Part shown: in pieces, positions 51,407-59,976 of the stretch
Position numbering within the stretch: the first letter of the stretch is position 1
Layout: each line of letters begins with the position of its first letter
Origin: LMUY01 sp965276785
GTDB taxonomy: Bacteria > Pseudomonadota > Alphaproteobacteria > Acetobacterales > Acetobacteraceae
DNA length: 64,000 nucleotides
Reading direction: 5' to 3'
NCBI GenBank assembly: GCA_965276785.1
Contig: OZ255629.1
Coordinates: 2,542,001-2,606,000 of the forward strand
The notes under the pieces: model-generated
Databases searched by the model: none
The model's input: only the letters and a program-made list of their open reading frames with translations
Told to the model about the DNA's origin: nothing
Program-made: the position numbers and the translations under genes

Positions 51407-51485
51407 GGCTCCGGCGGCTTACAACGTCTTTTCGAGAGGTTTCAAATTGTCGTGGTAAGCTAAGCTGCCGCCAGCATTGCCTGCG

Positions 51486-51917
51486 TCAGCACGCTCCGGG
51501 CGGGAACTCCGCCACATCGTAGGCAATGCCGTCCACGGCCCACACCACCTCCACCAGCAAGTTGGTCGCGTCGTTTCCGTTCTGCTCGATCAGGTCGAGG
51601 GCGACGGCAAAGGCTTCGAGTTGCTCGATCTGGGTGAAGCCTTCAGGCCGCCCGTGGATGCAGACGAGGCCCGCAGGCAGGTCCACGCCGGCATATTCGC
51701 CCGAACTGCCCTTCGAATCGTCAGGCCCCCGGAAATCGCGGGCGTTCTTGGTCACGAAGCACCAGTCGCCCTGGAAGATCACCGGCGCCAGTTGCCCGTC
51801 CTTGCGTTGCAATAGGCCGAGATCGCGCAGGTGGCTGGCTTGATATCCGCGCTCCCAAGCCAGTCCGGCCAGTTCGACGCTCAGGCATTCGTCGATCAGG
51901 AAGCGGGCACGACTCAA
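51486..51917 (-). CDS. DUF5615 PIN-like toxin-type protein
   Basis: 143-residue PIN-like protein. FLIDECLSVELAGLAWERGY holds the first acidic residues, and FVTKNARDF with its Asp lies where PIN nucleases keep the second metal site. Such proteins are the VapC45/Mut7-C-type toxin of DUF433/DUF5615 pairs. It starts at TTG 51917, which overlaps the DUF433 stop as TTGA, so the toxin is translated only after the antitoxin, a usual safety layout. Confidence 0.82.
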   Translation of the reverse strand: MSRARFLIDECLSVELAGLAWERGYQASHLRDLGLLQRKDGQLAPVIFQGDWCFVTKNARDFRGPDDSKGSSGEYAGVDLPAGLVCIHGRPEGFTQIEQLEAFAVALDLIEQNGNDATNLLVEVVWAVDGIAYDVAEFPPGAC

Positions 51918-52585
51918 GCCGCCGGCGCCGCCGGCCTCGGGACCGTGCCCGACACAATGACGCGCGCGCTAGCCGGCAGGCGCTCCGCCAGGGGACGGCG
52001 TGGCTTGCCGCGGGGACGCTCGACGCTCGCGTAGAGCGCCGCCAGCTCGACCTGCTCCGCCGTGAGGCTGGGATAGCTGGCCAGGATGTCGGCCAGGGGC
52101 AGGCCGGCAGTGACGGCCGCGGCAACGTCGCGCACAGGGACGCGCGTGCCGCGCACGACGGGCTCGGCGCCGCCCAGCACTTCGGGGTCAAGCAGGGCCA
52201 TCGCGCGCGCTTGGTCCAAGAGTCTTGCCCGCGCATCCGTCTCGGCGATGAACCGACGCAGGTCGGCGCTGATGCCGTCGCCCATGGGCAACGGGCGGCG
52301 GCGGCGGCGAAGGGCCGCAACCCGGCGCAACGCTCCCGTCCGTCCGCCGCTGGCAACCAGTCGAATCACTGCCTTGCGCGCGTCCGCCTGGAGGATGCCG
52401 GCCGTACGAAAATAGAAGGCGAGCAGCGGCACCGCGCCCCGAGCGACCTGCCGGCTGGCTCCGGCTCCGCCGAGAAGCGCCTCGGGCAGCAAATGTTCGT
52501 CAAAGGCGCGGTGAACGTCACGGACCTCGACCATTGCGAGCGCCGCGGCCTCGTTGGCGCTGACCATCTGCGGAGCGGCGGGCAT
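51914..52585 (-). CDS. DUF433 antitoxin-type DNA-binding protein
   Basis: 223 aa. The C-terminal half contains the DUF433 domain: LDPEVLGGAEPVVRGTRVPV, then TAGLPLADILASYPSLTAEQ as a helix-turn-helix. The N-terminal 110 residues are a longer, Arg-rich region than in minimal VapB45-type antitoxins. It is the upstream gene of a probable toxin-antitoxin operon and would bind its own promoter in the 378-base region before it. ATG 52585 lies 16 bases from AAGGATAA. Confidence 0.82.
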   Translation of the reverse strand: MPAAPQMVSANEAAALAMVEVRDVHRAFDEHLLPEALLGGAGASRQVARGAVPLLAFYFRTAGILQADARKAVIRLVASGGRTGALRRVAALRRRRRPLPMGDGISADLRRFIAETDARARLLDQARAMALLDPEVLGGAEPVVRGTRVPVRDVAAAVTAGLPLADILASYPSLTAEQVELAALYASVERPRGKPRRPLAERLPASARVIVSGTVPRPAAPAA

Positions 52586-52963
52586 TAGATTATCCTTCCG
52601 ATAGAGCGGAAGAATATGACGGATGCTCAACCAGCGCAAGCTTCTTCGCGTGCTTGGCGTGGCGTCTCCCTTGGGCCGGGCTCTCGGGCTGCGCCCCGAG
52701 CCGCCTGTAGAGCGGCGTCTCGGCCATTCGGCTTCCATCCCTGACGCGGGTCATCGCCGCGGACGCGGCGCGGAGGGGGCCGAGGGGCCTTGCCCCTTCT
52801 CTCCCCCAAAGCGCCTTCCACCCAGCTTCCTCCGCCTGCGCTGCGCTCCGGCTCCGTGCAGCAGGGTCCCTGCGAAGCCGCTTTCCCCGTCCAACCCCAC
52901 CGCTCGCGCGGCCCCGCGAAGCAGCGAGGCACTGCTTCGCGGCAACGAAAGGGAACGAGCGAT
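52586..52963. other. promoter region between DUF433 and the parB-like gene
   Basis: This 378-base GC-rich stretch separates two divergent gene starts. I see no coding frame with support on either strand. It should contain the promoters of the toxin-antitoxin pair and of the parB-like gene. Runs such as GGGGCCGAGGGGCC could form hairpins. Confidence 0.5.
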
Positions 52964-53436
52964 GACCACCAACACCGTCACGACCACCACGACTGACATC
53001 AACCTTGCGAAGCTGATCCCCTGCCCTGCGAACGTCCGGCGCACCGGGGCCGGGGCGGGCATCGAGGCCCTGGCCGCATCCATCCAGGCACACGGGCTGC
53101 TGCAAGCGCTTGTGGTCCGGCCGAAGCTGGACGGCGAAGGACAGCCAGGCGACCGGTTCGAGGTCGTCTCCGGCGGGCGCAGGCTGGCCGCGCTGAAACT
53201 GCTGGCCAAGCAGAAGCGCATCACGAAGGGCGCCATCCCTGTCGTGTTCAGGCCACGGACGACGTGGACGGGTCCGAGGCGAGTCCTGCGAGAACATCGT
53301 GCGCCAGCACATGCACCCGGTCGACCAGTTCCAGGCGTTTCACGAGTTGCACCAGGGCGGCATCGGCATTGAAGACATTGCGGCCCGGTTCGGCGTGTCC
53401 GCTCATATGGTGCGGCACACGCCGCCGATCCGGTGA
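52964..53436 (+). pseudogene. ParB/RepB-like partition protein, frameshifted and truncated
   Basis: ParB N-terminal domain: LAKLIPCPANVRRTGAGAGI, then ALAASIQAHGLLQALVVRPK and FEVVSGGRRLAALKLL. After IPVVF the frame goes wrong, but another frame resumes correctly (ENIVRQHMHPVDQFQAFHEL, then GGIGIEDIAARFGVSAHMV), requiring at least two indels between 53240 and 53290. It then stops abruptly after HMVR, where the HTH should continue, so the 3' half has been lost. It is a typical plasmid-type ParB-like nuclease gene in ruins. Confidence 0.82.
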
Positions 53437-53566
53437 GCACCGACGCTATGAGCGATGCCTCGTCGCCCTCGCATTCGGTTCGGCTTGGCTCGGTGATGAG
53501 ACGTGGTCCCGCTCGACGCGACCTCCCACGGCGCCCGAGCCTCGCCCTCGTTGTCTTCGCTAGGCG

Positions 53567-54418
53567 TCATGCCGCGACCACGAACCCGGGATCCTCGGCC
53601 ACCGACGGCACGCTCTCCCCGATGCGGGGGGCCACCCGCTTGATCGTGCCGTCGGGCTTCCGGTAGAACCTCACGCGCGGGATCGCGTGCGACCAGCCGA
53701 TCAGCGTCGTCTCGCGGGCGGCGGACGGTTTGGCGGTCGCGGGCACGCGGGTCGGGAAACCGGCCGGGGCGCCGCCGCCGACCCTGCGCTTCAGGATGCC
53801 GATGACGTAGGGTTTCGGGTCGGCCGGGCGCTGGCGTGCCGCTTCTTCGACCGCTTCGGTGCTTGGGATCGTGCCGTAGGTTCGGCACAGGTGCCCCGCG
53901 AAGTCGCGCGCCCGGTCGCGATCGATCCCGAGATCCTCGACCTTTCGCCGGAGCGCGTTGAACAGCGTGTCCCGCCCGTCCTCCTCCTCCCGTCGTTCGG
54001 CGCGTGCGGCCTTCGTGGACTGCTCCCGTTCGCGCCTCTCGCGCTCCTTCCGCTGCCGCGGCGATTCGACCGACGGGTCGTCGCCGGGTCTGGTTAGTTC
54101 GACGCGATGGCCTCCTGCCCGGAGCTTGAACAGCGTGGGCATCGCGGACACCGCTTCCAGGAGCGCGACCTCCGAGGCCTTCAACTGGGCCGCGGCGGCC
54201 TGGACCGTGGTGCTCCGCGTGCGTTCCTGCGCCAGCAGGCACGCGAGCTTGAGGATGGTCGATTGCATCCTGAAGGGGCTGGCGAGGACGTCCCGCAGCG
54301 TTTCCCAATCAAGGCCGTTCATCGGGGCCGGCGCATCGGCCGGCAGGTGTCCGTCCTCGGGCCGGGACGGCTGGATGCGGTCCATTTCCCATGGAGCGGG
54401 GCACTCGTCGTCGTCCAT
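53567..54418 (-). CDS. hypothetical protein downstream of the relaxase
   Basis: 283 aa with an orderly composition: an N-terminal helical part (LDWETLRDVLASPFRMQSTI, LACLLAQERTRSTTVQAAAA), a charged linker of Arg/Glu (ESPRQRKERERREREQSTKA), and a C-terminal part (RDRARDFAGHLCRTYGTIPS). I do not recognize a family. ATG 54418 follows GGGAGG at a 10-base distance; a GTG further up is also possible. It lies 64 bases after the proline-rich frame of the relaxase region and is probably part of the mobilization operon. Confidence 0.65.
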   Translation of the reverse strand: MDDDECPAPWEMDRIQPSRPEDGHLPADAPAPMNGLDWETLRDVLASPFRMQSTILKLACLLAQERTRSTTVQAAAAQLKASEVALLEAVSAMPTLFKLRAGGHRVELTRPGDDPSVESPRQRKERERREREQSTKAARAERREEEDGRDTLFNALRRKVEDLGIDRDRARDFAGHLCRTYGTIPSTEAVEEAARQRPADPKPYVIGILKRRVGGGAPAGFPTRVPATAKPSAARETTLIGWSHAIPRVRFYRKPDGTIKRVAPRIGESVPSVAEDPGFVVAA

Positions 54419-54482
54419 CGTCTGCGCGCCTCCCGTCACCGCGAATCAAGCCTCGACCGATTCTACCGCTCCGATCGTTGCC

Positions 54483-55364
54483 TCAAAGTCCGGGGCCGCC
54501 CCTGTTGCGTCCGGCGAGGATCGCCCGGCGGCGGCGCTTCTTCCTCTCCCTCTCCTGCCGCTCGCGTTCGATGTCCTCGGCCCCGGGCGTCGTGGGTGGT
54601 GGCTTCGCCTCCGGTTCCGGTCCTGCGGCGGCGGCGTTCGGTCGCGCCGGCGCGGTGTTCGCAGCCGGGGTCGTGGGCATGGGCAACTGCAGCTGGGGAA
54701 CGGCCGTGGTCGGCTTGGCCGGTGTGGCGGGTCCGCTGCGTAATCCGGCCGGCACGGCGCCCGGCGGCGGCTCCGGTTCCCGGCCCCGTTCGCGTCGGAT
54801 GACGGTGGCCGGACGCCTCGTGGGCACGATCGGCATCGTCCGCATGACCGGCTCCGCTGGCGCCGTCGGCTTGGATTCCGACACCGTCGGTTGTCGTTCG
54901 GGGGCGACGGCCGGCGGCTGGTTCGTGGGGCTCCTGCGGTTCGACGATGCGCCGCCGGCGGGCGAGGGGCGCGCCCCCGTGTCCGTCCTTTTGCGCCCGT
55001 CGTTCGGGGGCCGTGTCATGCTACGTGGTTTCGCGTCGCTTCGCCCGGCCCGGACGCTCGACCAGAAGGCGTCGCGCAGTCCCTCCGGTCCCGCTCCCGT
55101 CGAGAGAAAGGCGTCCAGCATGCCGTCCGCCCGGGCGAGCGCCCGACCGATGAACGAACCCGACACCGGGCCCGTGTTCTCCGCGGTCGCGGAAGGCCGG
55201 CGAGGTCCGCTTGGCGAACCCATTGGCGCAGCATCCCTCCCGCGGGCCCGTGATGGCGGCACGCGGTCTTTTTGAGACTGCTCCTCAGCGCCGCGTCCGC
55301 CTCGCGCTTGTGGCTTCTGGCCGTTCCCGTCCCCGGCCTGCGTCTTTCCGGGGCGACCTTGCAA
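54483..55364 (-). CDS. proline-rich hypothetical frame, probable severed relaxase tail
   Basis: 293-residue low-complexity frame rich in Pro, Ala and Arg (for example PPAVAPERQPTVSESKPTAP), ending with a basic stretch (ERERQERERKKRRRRAILAG). Starts are poor: TTG at 55364, or ATG at 55223. It lies in the same reading frame as the relaxase: from the relaxase TAG at 55479-55481 the frame stays open with RERSLRRQAAQALKAWRDVA straight into this sequence. So it is more likely the C-terminal tail of a longer relaxase than a free gene. Confidence 0.5.
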   Translation of the reverse strand: MQGRPGKTQAGDGNGQKPQARGGRGAEEQSQKDRVPPSRARGRDAAPMGSPSGPRRPSATAENTGPVSGSFIGRALARADGMLDAFLSTGAGPEGLRDAFWSSVRAGRSDAKPRSMTRPPNDGRKRTDTGARPSPAGGASSNRRSPTNQPPAVAPERQPTVSESKPTAPAEPVMRTMPIVPTRRPATVIRRERGREPEPPPGAVPAGLRSGPATPAKPTTAVPQLQLPMPTTPAANTAPARPNAAAAGPEPEAKPPPTTPGAEDIERERQERERKKRRRRAILAGRNRGGPGL

Positions 55365-55478
55365 TGCGCTCGCGCGGGGTTTCGCCGGAATGGTGTCCTT
55401 CCTGTCTTCGGGATCGGCTACGTCCCGCCACGCCTTCAGGGCCTGCGCCGCCTGTCGCCGCAGCGAGCGTTCCCGCGC

Positions 55479-57500
55479 CTACCGTTCCGCGGCGAAGGCG
55501 CTCAGCTCCTGCTTCGCGGCCTCGTTGAGGTCGCGCAGGTCGTCCGGGTCGGGCGCGTCTTTCCCGAGCGCGATGGGGCGGCCCTTCTTGTCGGTGCGGC
55601 CCCCGGTCGCCTCGATGACCTGCTTTAGCGTGCGTTCGGTCGCCTCGTCGACGAAGCGCGTGGCGAGGCGGTCGCGCTCCACCCGGAGGACGCCGTCGGC
55701 CAGGCGTTCGGCCATGGTCCTGGACATCCGGTGCGTGGGGCTGAGCCGCATCGACCGCGGCAGCTTGCCGTTCGCCCGTCGCGGGGCCTTGGTGTGGCGG
55801 AGTCCCTCCTGGATGTTCCGCTCGACCTCGCGCAGCCGGAGGTAGGTGCCGTCGCGCCGGATCGAGGCCTCGCGCATCTCGGCGTCGATCATGCGGCGGG
55901 TCCATTCGGGGTCCATGACGACGAACTCGCGGGAGCGCGACTTGTCGGCGAGGATGCGGTTGACGTTCTTCATGGGCGCGACGTCGAGGCCCATGTCCTT
56001 GTAGCTGCGGGGGTCGTAGCGGACGTCGATGCCTTCCTCGACCATGACGTCGTTGACGATGGCCGCGAAGCGCTTGCGGCTGTCCTTGACCCAATCGCGC
56101 CGCCGCATGTCGGGGTCCCGGTTTTGGCGGTGGGGGAAGTGCGTCTTCCTGACGCGATTCTTCTTCTTGTAGGTTTCCGCGACCGTGAAGTCCCACACCT
56201 CCTCGCCCGTCTCCGGGTGCCTCATCCGCGCCATCGGCCGGTCGGTGAAGACGACGTGCGCGTGGTGGTTTCGGGCGTCGTTGTCCTTGGTCGGCTCGTG
56301 GATGCTCGCCCAGTACGGGATGCCCTTGTCCTCGAACTCCTTGACGAAGCGACGGACGATCTCGTGCCGCGCGCGCGGCGGCGCCTCGTGCGGCAGCTCC
56401 AGCACGAGGCGGCTCTGCGTCCGGCCGCCGGCGGAGCTCTCGTGCTCGTGCACCAGGTCCCAGAACCGCATCCGCTCCTCGAGCGTGTCCCCGATGGTGC
56501 CGAACGAATTGGCTTGGCCGCGCACCTTGGGCGCCTTGCGGCCGTCCTCGATGTAGGCCTGCGCCGCCGACTCCCTCCTGCCCTCGGACAGGCCCGGCCG
56601 GTTGCCCATCGCGTCCTCGACGAAGTCCATCGCGAGGCGGGCGTCGCCGACCTGGTCCCTTCCGGTCGCGCCCCCATCGGTCCGGCCGCGCGTTTCCGCG
56701 CCGTTCACGCGGCCTCGTTCGGCGGGGCTGGCGCGGTCGCCGGATCGCTCGGGGTCCGCATCTTGATCGGCGTCCCATCCGGGTGCGGGCCCGCGCGGCG
56801 GCGCCGCGTCGATCCCGCGTTCCTCCGGCTGCGGCGGCTCGTGTTGCGCCGGGCGCGCGGCTCCGGCACCCGATCGCGTTGGTTCCAGCCCGGGTTCGTC
56901 GCGCCCGGCTTCCGCTCGTTCCGGTTGGCGCTCGCGCTCCCGGACGGCGTCCGGATCGAGCCCGGCGGCTCGTTCGTCCGATCGCCCGCGGGCCTGGTCA
57001 CGACCTTGGTCGATCGTCTCCACGGATTCGCCGTCCCTGGCGACGGCGGCGTCCCGTTCGACGTAGGCCTGGTGCGCCCCTTCCTTGGTCGACGCGCCCC
57101 TCGCGCCCTTCCTGGCCGGCGCGGCGTTCGGTTCGGCGCGGCGCTTCGTCACCGTGCCCCTGCGGGATGCCGCCGCGGTCGGCCCTGCGGCGGCGTCCTT
57201 CCCCTCGGATCGACGGCGTTCGCCCTTGATGACCACCGTGTAGCCGAAATGGTAGGGGCGGCCGCCGGTGTCGGGCGCCGTCAGCCGGATCGAGGGCTTG
57301 TGCCTGGCCGTGCGGTCGTGGTTCGCCAGCGCCGCGTCCAACGCCCTCGCGACCATCCCCGGACCGTGGCGCGGCCGGTTGCGGCGCGCCTGCCTCGCCG
57401 CGTTCTTGGCGGCGAGCTCGATGACGCGTTGGACCGTGCGGACGTTCGCCTTCTTGAACGCCTCGACCGCCGGCTCCTCGGGCTCGGGCTCGCGCGCCAT
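55479..57500 (-). CDS. MobA/MobL-type relaxase
   Basis: Relaxase of 673 aa that would nick the transfer origin and stay bound to the strand. The catalytic part lies in the middle: MRFWDLVHEHESSAGGRTQS, EIVRRFVKEFEDKGIPYWAS and the His cluster TKDNDARNHHAHVVFTDRP, the metal-binding motif of MobQ-type relaxases. The N-terminal 250 residues are charged and of low complexity, and the C-terminal part is coiled and basic. It ends at TAG, after which the frame continues into a proline-rich tail. An SDR gene lies 4 bases upstream, so translation may be coupled. No type IV secretion genes are in the window, so it would be mobilizable only. Confidence 0.82.
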   Translation of the reverse strand: MAREPEPEEPAVEAFKKANVRTVQRVIELAAKNAARQARRNRPRHGPGMVARALDAALANHDRTARHKPSIRLTAPDTGGRPYHFGYTVVIKGERRRSEGKDAAAGPTAAASRRGTVTKRRAEPNAAPARKGARGASTKEGAHQAYVERDAAVARDGESVETIDQGRDQARGRSDERAAGLDPDAVRERERQPERAEAGRDEPGLEPTRSGAGAARPAQHEPPQPEERGIDAAPPRGPAPGWDADQDADPERSGDRASPAERGRVNGAETRGRTDGGATGRDQVGDARLAMDFVEDAMGNRPGLSEGRRESAAQAYIEDGRKAPKVRGQANSFGTIGDTLEERMRFWDLVHEHESSAGGRTQSRLVLELPHEAPPRARHEIVRRFVKEFEDKGIPYWASIHEPTKDNDARNHHAHVVFTDRPMARMRHPETGEEVWDFTVAETYKKKNRVRKTHFPHRQNRDPDMRRRDWVKDSRKRFAAIVNDVMVEEGIDVRYDPRSYKDMGLDVAPMKNVNRILADKSRSREFVVMDPEWTRRMIDAEMREASIRRDGTYLRLREVERNIQEGLRHTKAPRRANGKLPRSMRLSPTHRMSRTMAERLADGVLRVERDRLATRFVDEATERTLKQVIEATGGRTDKKGRPIALGKDAPDPDDLRDLNEAAKQELSAFAAER

Positions 57501-57504
57501 CCGG

Positions 57505-58422
57505 TCACCCCGGCATGGTCAGCGCGGTCAGCTCGGCCGTCTTATTCCAGACCATGGCCCGGAACGTCTCGTCGCGGGCGACCGGCGCGATGCGCGCGGG
57601 CTTCCAGCTCCGGCCGGCCATCTCCATGAACCCGGACGGTCCGAGATGGGCGGGTTCGTTCGGGAGGCGCTCCAGCGCGGCCGCGAGCACCGGTATCGCG
57701 CCCCGGGGCGCGGGTTGAGCGATCAGCCTGGTCGCCAGATCCAGGACGCGCCCCTCGACGCTTCCGCCGTTCAGTGCCGGTCCGGACGAGAACAGCGCCG
57801 TCCTCGACCAGCCGGGATGCGCGGCGACCGATCTCAGGCCCGACGGATCGGTCGCGAGGTGGTTGTCGAGCGCCAGCGCCCAGGCGAGTTGCCAGAGCTT
57901 CGAGGCGGCGTAGGAATCGTGGGGCCGGTAGGGCTCGGGGTCCCAGGGCCGCTCGGCGGCCGGGTTGCGATGCGCGACGCTGCTCACCGAGACGATGCGT
58001 CCCGCCGGCGACTCCCGCAGTCGTGGCAGCAGGGTCGCCGCCAGCACGTGGTGCGCGAGGTGGTTGACCGTGAGTTGGAGCTCGTGCACCTGCGCACCGT
58101 CCGTTCGGGAGGGTGGCGCCATGACGCCGGCGCAGCAGACCAGCAGGTCGATCCGTCGGCCGTCGTCGCGCAGCCGGCGCGCCGCGTCGTGCGCCTGGCC
58201 GAGGTCGGAGAGATCGGCCGCGATCGCGTCGACCTCCGCCCCCGCATCCCATTGATGGTCCGCTGCGCCGATCAGTTTCGGTCCGGGACGGCCGACGACG
58301 GCGAGGTCCCAGCCGCGCGCCGCGAGCGCGGTCGCCGTCGCGAACCCGATGCCGAAGGTCGCGCCGGTGACGACGGCGCGCCGGCGGGTGCCTTCCCGGA
58401 CTTGCTTGATTCGCGTGGCCAT
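57505..58422 (-). CDS. SDR-family oxidoreductase next to the relaxase
   Basis: 305-residue SDR of the retinol dehydrogenase-like type: AVVTGATFGIGFATATALAA, LVCCAGVMAPPS in the NNAG position and SVSSVAHRNPA with YAASK downstream (Tyr, Lys). The C-terminal part is longer than usual. It is unexpected between mobilization genes; its stop lies 4 bases before the relaxase ATG, so it probably shares the relaxase message and may be a passenger of the mobile unit. Confidence 0.88.
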   Translation of the reverse strand: MATRIKQVREGTRRRAVVTGATFGIGFATATALAARGWDLAVVGRPGPKLIGAADHQWDAGAEVDAIAADLSDLGQAHDAARRLRDDGRRIDLLVCCAGVMAPPSRTDGAQVHELQLTVNHLAHHVLAATLLPRLRESPAGRIVSVSSVAHRNPAAERPWDPEPYRPHDSYAASKLWQLAWALALDNHLATDPSGLRSVAAHPGWSRTALFSSGPALNGGSVEGRVLDLATRLIAQPAPRGAIPVLAAALERLPNEPAHLGPSGFMEMAGRSWKPARIAPVARDETFRAMVWNKTAELTALTMPG

Positions 58423-58639
58423 GGCGCGAGCGTGCCACGGCGCCTTGAACTGTCTACGCGCCGGCCGCGATCGGGATTACGGTCCTCGCGCCCGGTAGGC
58501 GTCGGGGGCCGTCCGCCCGGTGGCGCAGCGATCGGGGCGGGGCCTCGTCCTCGTCATCGGCGCTTTTGCCGCCGGCACCGGGGATGGCGTTCGTGGACGC
58601 CCTGCGTCCGCCCATGTTGCCGGGCGGAGGCGGCGTCGG

Positions 58640-59593
58640 TCAGTCCAGCACGTCCTCCAAGCTCGGCGCATTGATGGCCCGGTCGAGCCAGGATTCCAGC
58701 GTCGGCACGTCGGCCGCGAGCACGCGGTCGCGTGTGTCTTCCCGTAGCGGTCCGAACCGGCGCTCGAGGAGTCGCAGCACGGCGGCCGCTTCGCCTTCCT
58801 GGCGTCCCGCCAGCATTCCCTGCTGGCGCCACTTCTCTTGCCACGCCTCGGCTCTCGTCTCGAGCATGTTCCTTACCTCCTGCAGGTCCTCGGGGACTTC
58901 GGCCCCCGGATCATGCCGCCGAATGACGTTCCCGATCAATTCCCTGAATATGGCCTTCACGGCGTCGAATTCAGGATGTCGGCGGAGCACGGCCAGCACC
59001 GCGTCGGCGACCGCCACGGCTACGCCGGCGTCCCCCGACTTCTCCAGCCTGAACAGCATGGCCGGCAACCCTTCGCGGCTCGCCAGGGCGGCGTCGGCGA
59101 ACGCGCCCTCGTCTATGAGATGGTAGCCTATCCGCGGCTGCCAGCGCCACAGCGGCGAGCCTTCCGGCAGGCCGATCAGCGTTCGCAGCTCGGTCGGCGC
59201 GCTCCAGCGCGGGTCGCCGTTGTAGAGCACCACGGGCAGCACCGGCGGCAGGGTCCCGTCCGCCGGCAGCATGCGTTCCCTGATCAGGTGCTGCCAAAGC
59301 AGGCCCGCGTAGACGAGCGCGCGCACCGCCATCCATCGGTCGGTCGTGGACTGGAACTCCAGGATCAGGACGACGAACAGCGCGGTTCCGTCGCGGCGCG
59401 GGATGCGCCAGGCCGTGTCGCCGGCCCGCGCCTCGTTCGTCTCGGCGTGGAACTTGGCGTTGAGCCGCTCGATGCGGTCGAGGTCGAGGTCGGCCAGGTA
59501 GGGTTCGTCGACGAACTCACGCAGGAGTTGCGCCACGATCCGTGGATCGCCGAAGAAACGGTGGTAGCGGGTGTCGTGGTCGCGTCTTTTCAT
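58640..59593 (-). CDS. Rpn-family recombination-promoting nuclease/putative transposase
   Basis: 317-residue PD-(D/E)XK nuclease of the Rpn/YhgA-like family: HDTRYHRFFGDPRIVAQLLR, then GDTAWRI with FVVLILEFQSTTDRWMAVRA, where Asp and the Glu-x-Gln form the catalytic core. A C-terminal DUF4351-like helix (AAAVLRLLERRFGPLREDTR) ends the protein. Members cut DNA and raise RecA-independent recombination in E. coli. Its ATG overlaps the stop of a broken XRE regulator gene as ATGA, so the pair forms an operon resembling a toxin-antitoxin pair. Confidence 0.9.
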   Translation of the reverse strand: MKRRDHDTRYHRFFGDPRIVAQLLREFVDEPYLADLDLDRIERLNAKFHAETNEARAGDTAWRIPRRDGTALFVVLILEFQSTTDRWMAVRALVYAGLLWQHLIRERMLPADGTLPPVLPVVLYNGDPRWSAPTELRTLIGLPEGSPLWRWQPRIGYHLIDEGAFADAALASREGLPAMLFRLEKSGDAGVAVAVADAVLAVLRRHPEFDAVKAIFRELIGNVIRRHDPGAEVPEDLQEVRNMLETRAEAWQEKWRQQGMLAGRQEGEAAAVLRLLERRFGPLREDTRDRVLAADVPTLESWLDRAINAPSLEDVLD

Positions 59594-59976
59594 CGGGTTT
59601 CTCGTGAGGTTCCTTGCGCCTTGATCCGCCCGGTGTGCCTCCTGGCGCCTTCATGTCGCGTTTCCCCGTTCGACCGGTCGGTGTCCAGCCCCTCGAGCAA
59701 ATCCTGCAGGGGGACGTCGAGGGCGCGGGCGAGCCGGACGATGATGGCGATCGTCGGGTTGCGTCCGCCTGCCTCGAGCCCGCTGAGCTATTGTTGGCTG
59801 ACCTTCGAGAGGGCTTCGAGCCTTTCTTGCGTCAATCCCCGCGATCGTCGCAGGCGCGCGAGGTTGGCTCCCACGATGGCCCGGCCATTTGTTTTCCCGG
59901 TCCGGTCAATTTCGGGTCCTCCCTCGCGAATCACTCGCCCCTCGAAGTCTACGGGGCGCGATGGGGCGGAGCGCAT
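59590..59976 (-). pseudogene. XRE-family HTH regulator with internal amber stop
   Basis: Small helix-turn-helix protein. The frame reads LARLRRSRGLTQERLEALSK VSQQ, then TAG (59788-59790), then LSGLEAGGRNPTIAIIVRLA, RALDVPLQDLLEG in the same frame to a TGA at 59590-59592. Family members read SQQYLSGLE, so a Tyr codon became TAG. It is otherwise complete and overlaps the Rpn nuclease start by ATGA, suggesting it once controlled that gene. ATG 59976 is the likely start; a shorter form is possible. Confidence 0.85.

Noticed and set aside
53403..54308. Second minus-strand frame overlapping the hypothetical gene at 53567-54418
   Set aside because: Its translation is Arg/Gly-rich and the overlapping frame has far better composition and a ribosome site.
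55731..57629. A 632-codon plus-strand frame opposite the relaxase
   Set aside because: Antisense shadow of the relaxase gene with Arg/Val/Leu-rich low-complexity translation and no recognizable domain.
48710..59790. A changed genetic code with TAG read as Tyr for the whole replicon
   Set aside because: Many intact genes here end at TAG in a normal position (for example the helicase at 6669, ietA at 8052, the HxlR gene at 14010), so global recoding would extend them. Local suppression remains possible and is listed as a finding.
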